A stretch of DNA of 44,355 bases from Flavobacteriaceae bacterium. GTDB taxonomy: Bacteria > Bacteroidota > Bacteroidia > Flavobacteriales > Flavobacteriaceae. The notes under the pieces are model-generated. The model had not been told where the DNA came from, made no database searches, and saw only the letters and a list, made by a program, of their open reading frames with translations. Positions 9,540-19,006 of this stretch are shown piece after piece (the first letter of the stretch is position 1; every line of letters begins with the position of its first letter). The stretch lies in the NCBI GenBank assembly GCA_026988355.1, contig JALSLK010000079.1, positions 1 to 44,355 of the forward strand, read 5' to 3'. The translations under genes and the position numbers were made by a program.

Positions 9540-9585
9540 CGGCTGCTTATCGACAAGGTAGGTTTTATTTACATAAATATAGAAG

Positions 9586-10908
9586 ATGAATATTACACAA
9601 GAAAACATAGATGCATTAAATGCAGTAATCAAAATTAATGTTACAGAAAAGGATTACAAAGAAAAAGTAGATAAAATTTTAACAGATTATCGTAAAAATG
9701 CAAATATCCCAGGATTTAGAAAAGGACATGTGCCAATGGGAATGATTAAAAAACAATACGAACAATCTGTAAGAGTTGATGAAGTAAATAAATTATTACA
9801 AGATGCATTAAATAAGTATCTAACAGAAGAAAAACTAGATGTCTTAGGAAATCCATTACCAAAGCCAAGTCCAGATTTTTCTTGGGATAAAACAGATTTA
9901 ACTTTTGAATTTGAATTGGGATTAGCACCAAAATTTGAAGTGAATTTACAGCCAAAAAAAGCAATAACACATTATAAAATAACAGCAGATAAAAAAATGC
10001 TAGATGAGCAAGTTGCTAATATTGCAGAGCGTTATGGAAAAATGAAAGCTGTAGAGACGGTACTAAAAACAGTAAACCTTACAGGAACATTTAAAAATGA
10101 AGAGAAAGCAATAGATAAAAAATCTACATTCAAATTTGAAAAAATAAAAGGAGAAACACAACAAAAAGCATTGTTAGGTAAAAAAATAGGAGATGTAGTA
10201 ACCTTAAAAACGAAAGGATTGTTTGAAGACGATCATTTTATGCAAAATATATTAGGAGTATCTCACGATGATGCACACGGATTAGAAGTAGAAGTAAACT
10301 TTACAATAGAAGAAATAACAGAAACAGAATTAGCAAAAATCGATCAAGAATTATTCGATAAAATGTTCGGAAAAGATACTGTTAAGTCTAAAAAAGAAAT
10401 GATTGAAAAGTTAAAAGAAGATGCAGAAAAGCAATTTGAACAACAATCCGATCAACAGCTATTAAATGCAGTAACAGAAAGTTTAATAGAAAATACAAAA
10501 TTTGATTTGCCAGTTGCATTTTTACAAAAATGGTTAGCAACATCAGGAGAGAATCCAATAACTGCAGAACAAGCAAAAGAACAATACGAGCAATCAGAAA
10601 GAGGATTACGTTACCAATTAATAGAAGGAAAGATAGCGACAGAAAATAATTTACAAGTAAATTATGAGGAGTTACGAGACTATGCTAAAGGTTATATTAA
10701 ACAGCAAATGGCGCAATATGGTAATATGAATCCAGAAGAGAAAGAGCTGAATGATATTGCAGATAGAGTCTTACAAAACCAAGACGAAGCAAAAAAATTA
10801 CAAGACCAATTAATTAGTCAAAAATTATTGACTTTTTATAAAGAAAATGTAAAATTAAAAGTAAAAGAGGTAACTTTTGATGCTTTTGTAAAAGAAGTAT
10901 ATAAGTAA
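9586..10908 (+). CDS. tig: Trigger factor, ribosome-associated chaperone
   Basis: Ribosome-bound folding chaperone of 440 residues. The N-terminal ribosome-binding loop is clear: IPGFRKGHVP (about residues 41-50) matches the GFRxGxxP signature, followed by the helix IKKQYEQSVRVDEVN. The middle part (about 150-245), where a FKBP-type prolyl isomerase domain sits in Escherichia coli, is present in length but poorly conserved, as is usual for Bacteroidota trigger factors. The long Lys/Glu/Gln-rich C-terminal region forms the substrate-binding arms. In many bacteria tig precedes clpP-clpX; here it is followed at once by a terminator and the opposite-strand pyrF, so that linkage is absent within this window. 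Confidence 0.93.
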   Translation: MNITQENIDALNAVIKINVTEKDYKEKVDKILTDYRKNANIPGFRKGHVPMGMIKKQYEQSVRVDEVNKLLQDALNKYLTEEKLDVLGNPLPKPSPDFSWDKTDLTFEFELGLAPKFEVNLQPKKAITHYKITADKKMLDEQVANIAERYGKMKAVETVLKTVNLTGTFKNEEKAIDKKSTFKFEKIKGETQQKALLGKKIGDVVTLKTKGLFEDDHFMQNILGVSHDDAHGLEVEVNFTIEEITETELAKIDQELFDKMFGKDTVKSKKEMIEKLKEDAEKQFEQQSDQQLLNAVTESLIENTKFDLPVAFLQKWLATSGENPITAEQAKEQYEQSERGLRYQLIEGKIATENNLQVNYEELRDYAKGYIKQQMAQYGNMNPEEKELNDIADRVLQNQDEAKKLQDQLISQKLLTFYKENVKLKVKEVTFDAFVKEVYK

Positions 10909-10937
10909 GAAATCTTACAGTAAAATAGTAAAATAGT

Positions 10938-10972
10938 AAAAACCACAATACATGTTATGTATTGTGGTTTTT
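10938..10972. terminator. Bidirectional terminator between tig and pyrF
   Basis: Perfect 16-bp inverted repeat AAAAACCACAATACAT with a three-base GTT loop and its complement. The A-run on the left and T-run on the right let it act for both tig (plus) and pyrF (minus); the pyrF stop codon directly abuts it at 10973. Confidence 0.9.
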
Positions 10973-11794
10973 TTATGAATTTAAGTTTAAAATCCCTTCC
11001 ATTTCCCGTTGTAATTTCAAAGCACTTTCCATTGCTTTACTTGCAAAATCTTCATTATTGGAAGCATAGATAATTCCTCTAGAAGAGTTAATTAAAAGAC
11101 CAACATCTTTATTTAGACCATATTTACAAACATCTTGTAAATTTCCACCTTGTGCTCCAATACCAGGAACCAATAAAAAATGATGAGGTACAATTTTTCG
11201 AATATTCTTAAAATAAGCAGCTTTAGTAGCACCAACAACAAACATTAAATTATCTGAATTTTTCCAAGATAAAGCAGTTTTTAATACCTGTTCGTAAAGA
11301 AATAATTCATTAGTTTGAAGTCCTTGAAAGTCCAAACCTCCTTTATTAGAAGTGAGTGCTAGAAGAATGGTAAATTTATCTTTAAATGCTAAAAAAGGTT
11401 CTACAGAATCGCTTCCCATATAAGGAGCAACAGTAACCGAATCGAATTGTAAATCTTCAAAAAAAGCCTTAGCATATCGTGTAGAAGTATTGCCAATATC
11501 GCCACGTTTCGCATCTGCAATGGTAAAAATTTCAGGATAATTACTATTGATGTAGTTTATTGTTTTTTGTAATGATTGCCAACCTTTAATGCCATAGGCT
11601 TCATAAAAAGCTGTATTAGGCTTGTAGGCAACAGCTAAATGATGTGTAGCATCGATAATAGCTTTATTAAATTCAAAAACAGGATCATCTAGAGATAATA
11701 GATGCTTTGGAATTTTGTCTAAATCTACGTCTAGACCAATACATAAAAAAGATTTTTTCTTTTTAATTTGCGCAATAAGTTGTTGTTTGGTCAT
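10973..11794 (-). CDS. pyrF: Orotidine 5'-phosphate decarboxylase, long (type 2) form
   Basis: Last step of UMP synthesis: decarboxylates OMP to UMP. The 273-residue length and the segment [14 protein letters not shown] place it in the longer subfamily found in Bacteroidota, actinobacteria and myxobacteria. The catalytic centre is [11 protein letters not shown], giving the Asp-x-Lys-x-x-Asp residues of the family. The phosphate-binding end is seen as VPGIGAQGG and [11 protein letters not shown]. It is a single gene, with prfA elsewhere in this window rather than adjacent as in some relatives. A -7 motif upstream and the terminator downstream suggest a single-gene transcript. Confidence 0.96.
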   Translation of the reverse strand: MTKQQLIAQIKKKKSFLCIGLDVDLDKIPKHLLSLDDPVFEFNKAIIDATHHLAVAYKPNTAFYEAYGIKGWQSLQKTINYINSNYPEIFTIADAKRGDIGNTSTRYAKAFFEDLQFDSVTVAPYMGSDSVEPFLAFKDKFTILLALTSNKGGLDFQGLQTNELFLYEQVLKTALSWKNSDNLMFVVGATKAAYFKNIRKIVPHHFLLVPGIGAQGGNLQDVCKYGLNKDVGLLINSSRGIIYASNNEDFASKAMESALKLQREMEGILNLNS

Positions 11795-11810
11795 GCTATT
11801 TTGGTTTCGA

Positions 11811-11818
11811 CAAAATTA
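11811..11818 (-). promoter_or_regulatory. Putative -7 promoter element for pyrF
   Basis: Minus-strand TAATTTTG, matching TAnnTTTG, 17 bases before the pyrF start codon. The nearest TTG upstream is about 26 bases away, a little far for a -33 element. The rest of the 217-base gap up to 12011 shows nothing recognisable. Confidence 0.4.
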
Positions 11819-12011
11819 GCATTTTTTTTATTAACCTTATTTTGCAAACTTAGGTTGGTATAAGAGAACAACTATTAAAAAATAGGACGCAATTTTTGAT
11901 TTCATAAGAGAAGTATATATCGTTTATTGATATGATTTACAATGTGTTTTAATACATAAATAAAATAATTAAGATAACTAATATACAAAAATAACGTATT
12001 AAAAGTTTAAC

Positions 12012-13457
12012 CTATTTAATAAGTTTAACTATTTTAGTATTCAAATTTGATGTAATATGTAAATAATAAACACCTGAATTTAGCGATCTAGCATCTATAA
12101 TATCGTTATTAACATTAACATTAATTCTTTTTCCCAATGCATCGAAAAGTTTAATTTTATAATGTAAGCTTTCTGTTTGAATTACAATTTTATTTTTTAT
12201 TGGGTTTGGAAATATTTTGGTACTATTAATTAAAGTAGTTTCATTTGTATTTAATCTATTATTATCAATTAGATATTTTGATAAAGTTGCTTTATATTTA
12301 CTTTGATTACAGTGTGCAAACATTTTAGCGCCAATTAATATAATATTGTCGTTATACATTATGGATGATGTAGCGTAGATGGTTGTAGAAAGATATTCGG
12401 TAAGTATAGAACCATTTGTTCCAAAACTAATATCAGAAAAACCATTTTCATTGAATTTTGCAATATACATTCTATAAAAACCTTGACCAGTTACATATAT
12501 TTCTCCATTTGTTGTTAAGTGAATTTTTCTTGGTGTTGAATCGCTGTGAATGTTTTTAAAAAAATAACCATTTCCACTAAAGCTAGTATCGATACTACCG
12601 TCCAAATCTAATCTCAACATTAATAATCCACGGTTATAATTATAATCACCAGGTCTAATACCAGTTATTAATAACCTATTTTGCTGGTCTATTTGAATGA
12701 AAAAACCGTGACTTCTCGTATAAGCTTCAAACTTATATATTCCATTAGTTGCGAAAGTAGTATCTAAAAGACCATTACTATTCAGTTTTAAAACTATTAA
12801 TTTCTCTAAATTTGGATCTGTATTATCATATCCAACCGCATAAATATTATTACTTTCGTCTAAAGTAATTTTGTTAATTTTAAAGTTAGAAGGCACTGTA
12901 TAATAACCATTATCTCCAAAAGTATTGTTAATGCTGCCATTAGAAGACATTTTACCAATTTTATAAGTAGAACCAATTTTATTAATGGTTATAAAATCAT
13001 TATTACTATCTAAAAAAACTTTTAAAACATTAGGAGTAGTAAAAGATGTAATTATACTCCCATTGCTATCTATGTTTAGGAGCGATGAACTTGATTTAAT
13101 ATAAAAACTATTATTATTTTCTACAATTATTTGTCGAAAATGAGTACTATTTGTAATATAAAAACCATTTTGACTAAAGCTAGTATCAATACTCCCATCT
13201 ACATTAAATCGAATTACAATTCCATAATAGCCCGAAACACTACCGCAACCATCGTTAGCAGTTCCAACAGCTAATATTTTACCATTAGGTAATTTATAGC
13301 TATCATGTATAAATATACCCATTAAATCATTATTAGGAGTTACCGTATGTTCGACATGACCATTAGTTCCAAATGAGGTGTCTAATTCATCAGGTATTTG
13401 AGCAAATGTTGTGATTGTACAACAAAAAATAAAAAGTATTTTAATTAAATTTTTCAT
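12012..13457 (-). CDS. Secreted delta-60 repeat protein with T9SS sorting domain
   Basis: Exported protein of 481 residues. A signal peptide covers about residues 1-19 (ending TTFAQ). The body is built of delta-60 repeats, recognised by the recurrent pattern LDTSFGTNG / IDTSFSQNG / IDTSFSGNG / LDTTFATNG every 50-60 residues and hydrophobic strands such as ILAVGTA between them; such repeats fold as a beta-propeller-like structure. A type A T9SS sorting domain ends it (IFPNPIKNKIVI, then GVYYLHITS and KIVKLIK). It lies just past the ATP synthase terminator and is probably transcribed alone. Ligand or function is unknown; surface display or secretion is inferred from the sorting domain. Confidence 0.87.
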   Translation of the reverse strand: MKNLIKILFIFCCTITTFAQIPDELDTSFGTNGHVEHTVTPNNDLMGIFIHDSYKLPNGKILAVGTANDGCGSVSGYYGIVIRFNVDGSIDTSFSQNGFYITNSTHFRQIIVENNNSFYIKSSSSLLNIDSNGSIITSFTTPNVLKVFLDSNNDFITINKIGSTYKIGKMSSNGSINNTFGDNGYYTVPSNFKINKITLDESNNIYAVGYDNTDPNLEKLIVLKLNSNGLLDTTFATNGIYKFEAYTRSHGFFIQIDQQNRLLITGIRPGDYNYNRGLLMLRLDLDGSIDTSFSGNGYFFKNIHSDSTPRKIHLTTNGEIYVTGQGFYRMYIAKFNENGFSDISFGTNGSILTEYLSTTIYATSSIMYNDNIILIGAKMFAHCNQSKYKATLSKYLIDNNRLNTNETTLINSTKIFPNPIKNKIVIQTESLHYKIKLFDALGKRINVNVNNDIIDARSLNSGVYYLHITSNLNTKIVKLIK

Positions 13458-13475
13458 AATAATTATTTTTTAAAA

Positions 13476-13503
13476 AAAGTCAAACCATTTCTGATTTGAC
13501 TTT
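13476..13503 (-). terminator. Terminator of the atp operon
   Basis: Nine-bp inverted repeat AAAGTCAAA / TTTGACTTT around a ten-base loop, followed on the minus strand by a T-rich tract. It lies 33 bases past the atpG stop codon and just before the next gene's start. Confidence 0.8.
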
Positions 13504-13535
13504 AAATAAATTAGTAACTAGTTTAGAGTAATTGT

Positions 13536-14396
13536 TTAGTTATTTAAAGCTTCAGCACCACCAACAATTTCTAGAATTTCGCTAGTAATAGCAGTTTGTC
13601 TTGCTTTGTTGTATTGTAATAATAATTCGTCTCTAAGTTCACCAGCATTATCAGTTGCTTTGTGCATGGCAGTCATTCTAGCGCCATGTTCGGCAGCAAA
13701 AGAATCTCGTAGAGCTTTGTACAATTGTGTTTTTAAAGATTTAGGAATTAAACCTTCAATAATTACTTGTTTTGAGGGTTCGTAGATATAATCTAAATTA
13801 GAACTTGTTTCCGTTGCAGTTTGCTCAATAGGCAAAAATACTTCATTGGTAACAATTTGTGTGGCAGCATTTTTAAAACGATTGTAAATGAGTTCTACTT
13901 TGTCATAATCACCAGTAGTAAATTGCGCCATAATTTCTTCTGCAATAGCAGCTACATTAGCAAAAGTTAAAGCATCAAAAACAGTACTTTTATTTCCAAC
14001 AACACGATATGTTTTTGAAAGTAAATCGTTTGATTTTTTACCAATTGCAAGTATAGAAACCTCTTTTCCTTTATATTTATTTTCAATTAAGGAAATAGTT
14101 TCTTTAATTATTGCAGAATTAAATCCGCCACACAAACCTCTATTCGAGGTTATAGAAACTAGCAATACTTTATTAACTTCTCTTTGTGTGGTATAAGTAC
14201 CACCAAGATCACCGTCTAAAGTAGCACTTAGATTTTGTAACAATTCGGTTAATTTATCTGCATACGGACGCATTGCAGTAATTGCGTCTTGTGCTTTTTT
14301 CAATTTTGCAGCAGATACCATTTTCATAGCACTAGTAATTTGCATCGTTGAACCGATAGATGTAATTCGATTACGTATTTCTTTTAAGTTTGCCAT
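13536..14396 (-). CDS. atpG: ATP synthase F1 subunit gamma
   Basis: Central rotor stalk of F1, 286 residues. The N-terminal coiled helix starts MANLKEIRNRI and SAMKMVSAAKLKKAQ; the conserved C-terminal helix ends with ARMTAMHKATDNAGELRDEL and YNKARQTAITSEILEIVGGAEAL, the strongest gamma-subunit signature. It is the last gene of the atp run, 41 bases after atpA, and a terminator follows. The beta and epsilon genes (atpD, atpC) do not follow, which fits the split arrangement common in Bacteroidota. Confidence 0.97.
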   Translation of the reverse strand: MANLKEIRNRITSIGSTMQITSAMKMVSAAKLKKAQDAITAMRPYADKLTELLQNLSATLDGDLGGTYTTQREVNKVLLVSITSNRGLCGGFNSAIIKETISLIENKYKGKEVSILAIGKKSNDLLSKTYRVVGNKSTVFDALTFANVAAIAEEIMAQFTTGDYDKVELIYNRFKNAATQIVTNEVFLPIEQTATETSSNLDYIYEPSKQVIIEGLIPKSLKTQLYKALRDSFAAEHGARMTAMHKATDNAGELRDELLLQYNKARQTAITSEILEIVGGAEALNN

Positions 14397-14437
14397 TCTC
14401 TTAGTTTGTCGTTCCTATTTTGTTGGACAACACTTAT

Positions 14438-16015
14438 TTAGTTATATTTTGCTGAAATTTCTTTTGCTACATTTGCTAAAATATCTAACACATCGTCTGT
14501 TAATTTACCAGATTTAAGTGTTGCTAATGCATCTTTATGTTTTGTAGTTAAAAATTCTAAATAATCATTTTCGAATTCTTTTACTTTATTTACAGGTACA
14601 TTTCTTAATAAATTTTTAGAACCAGCATAAATAATTGCAATTTGCTCTTCAACCGTCATCGGATCGTTTTGTGCTTGTTTTAAAATTTCCACATTGCGTT
14701 TTCCTTTTTCAATTACGTTTAAAGTAGCACTATCTAAATCCGAACCAAATTTTGCAAATGCCTCTAATTCACGATATTGTGCTTGATCTAATTTTAAAGT
14801 ACCAGAAACTTTTTTCATTGCTTTAATCTGTGCATTACCACCAACACGAGATACCGAAATACCTACATTAATAGCAGGTCTAACACCAGAGTTAAATAAA
14901 TCTCCATCTAAAAATATTTGTCCATCTGTAATCGAAATTACGTTTGTAGGAATATATGCAGATACATCACCAGCTTGTGTTTCAATAATAGGTAGCGCAG
15001 TTAAAGAACCACCACCTTTTACTTTTCCTTTTAAAGAATCTGGAATGTCATTCATTCTTGCTGCAATATTATCGTCATTTACTACTTTTGCGGCTCTTTC
15101 TAATAACCGAGAGTGTAAGTAAAATACATCTCCAGGATATGCTTCACGTCCTGGTGGACGTCTTAATAATAATGAAATTTCACGGTAAGCAACAGCTTGT
15201 TTAGATAAATCATCAAAAACAATAAGAGCAGGTTTTCCTAAATCTCTAAAATATTCTCCAATTGCAGCTCCAGCAAATGGTGCATAAACTTGCATTGCAG
15301 CAGGATCTGATGCATTTGCAGCCACAACAGTGGTATATGCTAAAGCACCTTTTTCTTCTAACATTTGTACAATACCTGCAACAGTAGAAGCTTTTTGTCC
15401 AATAGCAACATAAATACAATAAACAGGTTCTCCTGCATCGTAAAATTCTTTTTGATTGATAATGGTATCTATCGCAACGGTAGATTTACCAGTTTGACGG
15501 TCACCAATAATTAATTCACGTTGACCACGACCAACAGGAATCATAGCGTCTACAGCTTTTAATCCAGTTTGTAAAGGTTCTGTTACAGGTTCCCTAAAAA
15601 TTACTCCAGGAGCTTTACGCTCTAAAGGCATTTCAAAAGTTTCTCCTTGTACAGGTCCTTTACCATCAATTGGTAATCCAAGTGTATTAACAACACGACC
15701 AACGATACCATCTCCAACTTTAAGAGATGCAATTCTTTCGGTACGTTTTACAGAAGTTCCTTCTTTTATTTCATTTGATGTACCTAATAGTACAACTCCA
15801 ACATTATCTTCTTCTAAGTTAAGTACAATACCTTCAAGTCCACCATCAAATTCGACTAGTTCACCATATTGTACATTTTCTAATCCGAAAACACGTGCAA
15901 TACCATCACCTACTTGTAGTACGGTTCCCACCTCATTTAAGGATGCATTACCATCGAAATTGGATAATTGTTCTTTTAAAATTGCTGATACTTCAGCTGG
16001 TTTTATTGTTGCCAT
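14438..16015 (-). CDS. atpA: ATP synthase F1 subunit alpha
   Basis: Non-catalytic nucleotide-binding subunit of F1, 525 residues. The P-loop GDRQTGKST (about 171-179) is present, with the upstream [20 protein letters not shown] block and the downstream [17 protein letters not shown] (Walker B region) and [15 protein letters not shown] segments, all near identical to family consensus. It lies between atpH (54 bases before) and atpG (41 bases after). Confidence 0.98.
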   Translation of the reverse strand: MATIKPAEVSAILKEQLSNFDGNASLNEVGTVLQVGDGIARVFGLENVQYGELVEFDGGLEGIVLNLEEDNVGVVLLGTSNEIKEGTSVKRTERIASLKVGDGIVGRVVNTLGLPIDGKGPVQGETFEMPLERKAPGVIFREPVTEPLQTGLKAVDAMIPVGRGQRELIIGDRQTGKSTVAIDTIINQKEFYDAGEPVYCIYVAIGQKASTVAGIVQMLEEKGALAYTTVVAANASDPAAMQVYAPFAGAAIGEYFRDLGKPALIVFDDLSKQAVAYREISLLLRRPPGREAYPGDVFYLHSRLLERAAKVVNDDNIAARMNDIPDSLKGKVKGGGSLTALPIIETQAGDVSAYIPTNVISITDGQIFLDGDLFNSGVRPAINVGISVSRVGGNAQIKAMKKVSGTLKLDQAQYRELEAFAKFGSDLDSATLNVIEKGKRNVEILKQAQNDPMTVEEQIAIIYAGSKNLLRNVPVNKVKEFENDYLEFLTTKHKDALATLKSGKLTDDVLDILANVAKEISAKYN

Positions 16016-16069
16016 ATTTATTTATTATATTTTGAATTTTGAATTTTAAATTCATTATTCAACACTTAA

Positions 16070-16621
16070 TTATATTTTTGCTTCGTAGTGATTAGTTTCA
16101 AAAGTTCTACGTAAGTTATTTAGTTTACCACTAATACTTGCATCGAATTGTTTGTCGCCAACTTGTAGTATAAATCCTCCTACGATAGATTCATCCACAA
16201 TATTTTCTACACTTACTTCTTTATTTGTTACTTCTTTTACTTTTATTAAAACTTTTGTTTTTAAATCTTCCGTTAAAGGAATTGCAGTAATTACTTTTGC
16301 AATTTCTATACCTTGTAATTTATCAAAAAGCTTACTGTATTGTTTTGCTACAAAAGGCAATAAAGTTACTCTTTTATTTGCGACTAAAATTTTAAGTAGT
16401 TCGTTTGTATTTGAATTGATTTTAGTTCCAAATAAGCTAGTCAATATATTTATTTTCGCTTCGGCTTTTAACGTTGGATTTTTTAAAAATGCCTGTAATT
16501 CGCTACTTTCATCAATAGTATTGGCAATTAATAACATATCGTCATTAATTTCTTTGGTTTTATTAGCATCTTTTGCAAGATTTAAGATTGCTTTTGCGTA
16601 TCGTAATGCAGCTCTATTCAT
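16070..16621 (-). CDS. atpH: ATP synthase F1 subunit delta
   Basis: Peripheral-stalk subunit joining F1 to the b subunits, 183 residues. The N-terminal helical domain begins with RAALRYAKAILNLA, and the C-terminal region has the family signature DESIVGGFILQVGDKQFDASISGKL. It starts four bases after the atpF stop codon, showing tight coupling. A 160-residue open frame on the opposite strand across it has no recognisable features and is a shadow. Confidence 0.95.
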   Translation of the reverse strand: MNRAALRYAKAILNLAKDANKTKEINDDMLLIANTIDESSELQAFLKNPTLKAEAKINILTSLFGTKINSNTNELLKILVANKRVTLLPFVAKQYSKLFDKLQGIEIAKVITAIPLTEDLKTKVLIKVKEVTNKEVSVENIVDESIVGGFILQVGDKQFDASISGKLNNLRRTFETNHYEAKI

Positions 16622-16625
16622 GGTT

Positions 16626-17126
16626 TTAGTTTAAAGTAACCTCATTAAGCAACTGTTCAATTAATTGTAATTGCTTGTTTTTGTCAGATAATTCGCCTTT
16701 TACTACTTTTTCAGCAATACTTACAGATAAATTTCCCATTTCGTTTTTCATATCTGTAATTGCAGCAGATTTTTCGTTTGCAATTGCAGTTTTCGCTTGT
16801 TCAATCATTTTATTTGCTTGTACTTGCGCTTCTTCTTTTGCATCAGAAATCATTGTTTCTTTCATCTCACGAGCTTCTTTTAATAAAGCATCTCTTTCTG
16901 CTCTTGCTTCTTTTAATACTTTATCGTTATCCGATTTAATATTAAGCATTTCTTGTCTTGCTTTTTCTGCTTCTGCTAAGGCATTTTTTATACCTTCTTC
17001 ACGCTCATTAACAGCACTCAATATTGGTCCCCAAGCAAATTTTCTCAGTAAAAATAATAATGCTAAAAACAATAACGTTTGCCAAATAAATAATCCAACA
17101 GAAAATTCGTTTAATAACTTATCCAT
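16626..17126 (-). CDS. atpF: ATP synthase Fo subunit b
   Basis: Peripheral-stalk subunit, 166 residues. One membrane helix lies near the N-terminus (about residues 10-28), with FLLRKFAWGPILSAVNERE just after it, the usual b-subunit signature. The remainder is a charged Ala/Glu/Lys-rich coiled coil. A hairpin lies in the 78-base gap between atpE and this gene. Confidence 0.96.
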   Translation of the reverse strand: MDKLLNEFSVGLFIWQTLLFLALLFLLRKFAWGPILSAVNEREEGIKNALAEAEKARQEMLNIKSDNDKVLKEARAERDALLKEAREMKETMISDAKEEAQVQANKMIEQAKTAIANEKSAAITDMKNEMGNLSVSIAEKVVKGELSDKNKQLQLIEQLLNEVTLN

Positions 17127-17158
17127 AATTTAATCTTTAATATACATTAATTAATAGT

Positions 17159-17193
17159 AAAACTAGTAGCAACCAACCGTTACTACTAGTTTT
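17159..17193 (-). promoter_or_regulatory. Hairpin between atpE and atpF (attenuator or mRNA stabiliser)
   Basis: Eleven-bp perfect inverted repeat AAAACTAGTAG / CTACTAGTTTT, extended after one C-A mismatch by three more pairs to a five-base loop. It begins 11 bases beyond the atpE stop codon and is followed on the minus strand by only a short T run. This is an intra-operon site, so partial termination or protection of the atpE 3' end is more likely than full termination. Confidence 0.75.
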
Positions 17194-17204
17194 GTTTTTA
17201 GTGA

Positions 17205-17396
17205 TTAAGCTGCAAATAATGCTGCAAAACCAATACCTTCAATTAGAGCGGCTGCAATTAACATCGCTGTTTGAATTTTACCAGTAGCTTCTGGTTGACG
17301 TGCGATAGCATCCATCGCTGATCCACCAATTCTACCAATACCGATTCCTACACCGATTACAATTAAACCTGCTCCTACAATATTTGGAATTGTCAT
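17205..17396 (-). CDS. atpE: ATP synthase Fo subunit c (rotor ring)
   Basis: Proteolipid of 63 residues forming the rotor ring: two membrane helices joined by the polar loop AIARQPEATGKIQ, which is the diagnostic c-subunit loop. The ion-carrying carboxylate is Glu53 in ALIEGIGFAAL. The residue after it is Gly rather than Ser/Thr, and the set of Na+ ligands seen in sodium-type rings is not evident, which favours proton coupling. It lies 34 bases after atpB. Confidence 0.96.
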   Translation of the reverse strand: MTIPNIVGAGLIVIGVGIGIGRIGGSAMDAIARQPEATGKIQTAMLIAAALIEGIGFAALFAA

Positions 17397-17430
17397 AATA
17401 TAAAATATTTAATAATTAATGTTCTTGTTT

Positions 17431-18540
17431 TTAATGGTCTGCATGTTCTTCGGCCGCAGATCCAAAATATAATGCCGATAATACTGTAAATATATATGCT
17501 TGTAGCGCTGCTACTAATAATTCTAATATAGATAAACCAAATGCTAGTCCGAATGATAATGGACTTCCTATCCAGCTTTTAAATAAAAACATTAAACCGA
17601 TAATACTCATTAATACTACATGTCCTGCTTTCATATTTGCATACAAACGTATCATTAAAGCAAATGGCTTAATAAAAGTTCCTAACAATTCAATTGGAGC
17701 TAAAATTATTTTCATTGGTACAGGAACTCCTGGCATCCAAAAAATATGTTTCCAATAATCTTTTTTTGCAGTAAACGTGGTAATTAAATACGTTAATATA
17801 GCTAATGAGAATGTTATTGCAATATTACCTGTTATGTTTACTCCTAAAGGTGTTAATCCAAATAAATTAACAAACCAAATAAAGAAAAATACAGTTAATA
17901 AATAGTTCATGTATTTTTTGTAGTATTTTTTACCAATATTTGGAATTGCAATTTCGTCTCTAATATATAACACAATAGGTTCTAATAAACGACCAGGTCC
18001 TTTACCAATCCCACCATTTTTAGCATAAGATTTTGCCAAGCCTCCAAATAATAATAGTAATAATAATCCTGTTATCATTATCATTGCAACACTTTTTGTT
18101 ATAGATAAATCCAATGGTTTTTCATTGGCTTCAAATCCTTTTTCATTTAAGTGTATTGCTCCTGACGCATCTGTTTTATAAATATGACCATTACCATGAG
18201 AAATAGCATAATAACTCCCTTTACTTTCTGCAACGGACTCTCCATGATGAAATTTGGAAGATGAAAAAATATGCAATCCATTATCCCATAATATTATAGG
18301 TAGTGGAAAGCTGATATTTTGCCAAATATGAAAGTCGTGAGAATCCAATAAGTGATGTCTTATGTCTTCTTTTATTTGTTCTTTTAATGTTAACTCTTTG
18401 TTATGAGAATTAGTATGTTGCTCTACTTTATGATTATTTTCTTCTTTTTTATGCGTGTCATGTCCATGATCTTGCGCAAAAGAATTCAATGAAAATATAA
18501 AGATGAATATGCTTAAAAAGTTCAGTAATTTACGATACAT
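17431..18540 (-). CDS. atpB: ATP synthase Fo subunit a with signal peptide and His-rich extension
   Basis: Proton-channel subunit of Fo, 369 residues, about 100 longer than the Escherichia coli protein. The extra part is N-terminal: a signal peptide (residues 1-22, ending NSFAQ) and a periplasmic stretch to about residue 145 that is rich in His, including DHGHDTHKK and DIRHHLLDSHDFHIW. Such an extension is common in Bacteroidota. The membrane core begins near residue 150 and contains the essential Arg in MIRLYANMKAGH, which faces the c-ring, and the last helix AALQAYIFTVLSALYFGSA. The C-terminal tail is again His-containing (AEEHADH). Confidence 0.96.
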   Translation of the reverse strand: MYRKLLNFLSIFIFIFSLNSFAQDHGHDTHKKEENNHKVEQHTNSHNKELTLKEQIKEDIRHHLLDSHDFHIWQNISFPLPIILWDNGLHIFSSSKFHHGESVAESKGSYYAISHGNGHIYKTDASGAIHLNEKGFEANEKPLDLSITKSVAMIMITGLLLLLLFGGLAKSYAKNGGIGKGPGRLLEPIVLYIRDEIAIPNIGKKYYKKYMNYLLTVFFFIWFVNLFGLTPLGVNITGNIAITFSLAILTYLITTFTAKKDYWKHIFWMPGVPVPMKIILAPIELLGTFIKPFALMIRLYANMKAGHVVLMSIIGLMFLFKSWIGSPLSFGLAFGLSILELLVAALQAYIFTVLSALYFGSAAEEHADH

Positions 18541-18617
18541 TTTTTCTCTTAAATTTAGAGTTTTTAAATTTTTTGCAAAGATATAATATTAATATGTAAT
18601 ACTAAAACAAAATTGGA

Positions 18618-19001
18618 CTAGAATTTTAATTTATTTAGAAGTTTCGCTAAAAAGAGAATTTCTATTGCGATACATATAAAATAGGGCACAAAAAAGCTAG
18701 TAAACTCTGTAACAGTTGTTACAGAGTCTTGTTTGTAAGTTGGATTTATATAAATAAAAAATAAAACAAATTTTAGGAGACTAAATCCAAAAAATAAAAA
18801 ACCAATGTTGTTTTTTATTTTTTGATGAAAAATTTTTACTAGGAACAAAAAAGAAAACACAAGTATACCATTAATTAAATACGATTCGATTAACTTAGAT
18901 TCGGATAGTGGAATTGCTAATTTCTTTAATATGTTATGTTGGATAAAAAAAACAATTAAAAGTAATACGGCAAAAATATAATAAAACTTACTTTTTAACA
19001 T
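18618..19001 (-). CDS. Small membrane protein in the atp operon (DUF6168-like)
   Basis: Protein of 127 residues with about four predicted membrane helices (about 7-23, 43-60, 67-88 and 105-120) and a basic C-terminus. I know this position in Flavobacteriaceae atp operons as that of a small unnamed membrane family, DUF6168 as far as I recall. It starts five bases after atpZ and is 77 bases before atpB. Size, helix count and position resemble AtpI/UncI, which helps assemble the c-ring, but I see no sequence signature linking them, so that role is inference. Confidence 0.7.
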   Translation of the reverse strand: MLKSKFYYIFAVLLLIVFFIQHNILKKLAIPLSESKLIESYLINGILVFSFLFLVKIFHQKIKNNIGFLFFGFSLLKFVLFFIYINPTYKQDSVTTVTEFTSFFVPYFICIAIEILFLAKLLNKLKF

Positions 19002-19006
19002 CTATA

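Noticed and set aside
16152-17133. Two long open frames on the plus strand (160 and 152 codons) opposite atpH and atpF
   Set aside because: They are rich in Ser/Phe/Ile with no domain pattern, and arise from the Ala/Glu/Lys-rich codons of the real genes on the other strand.
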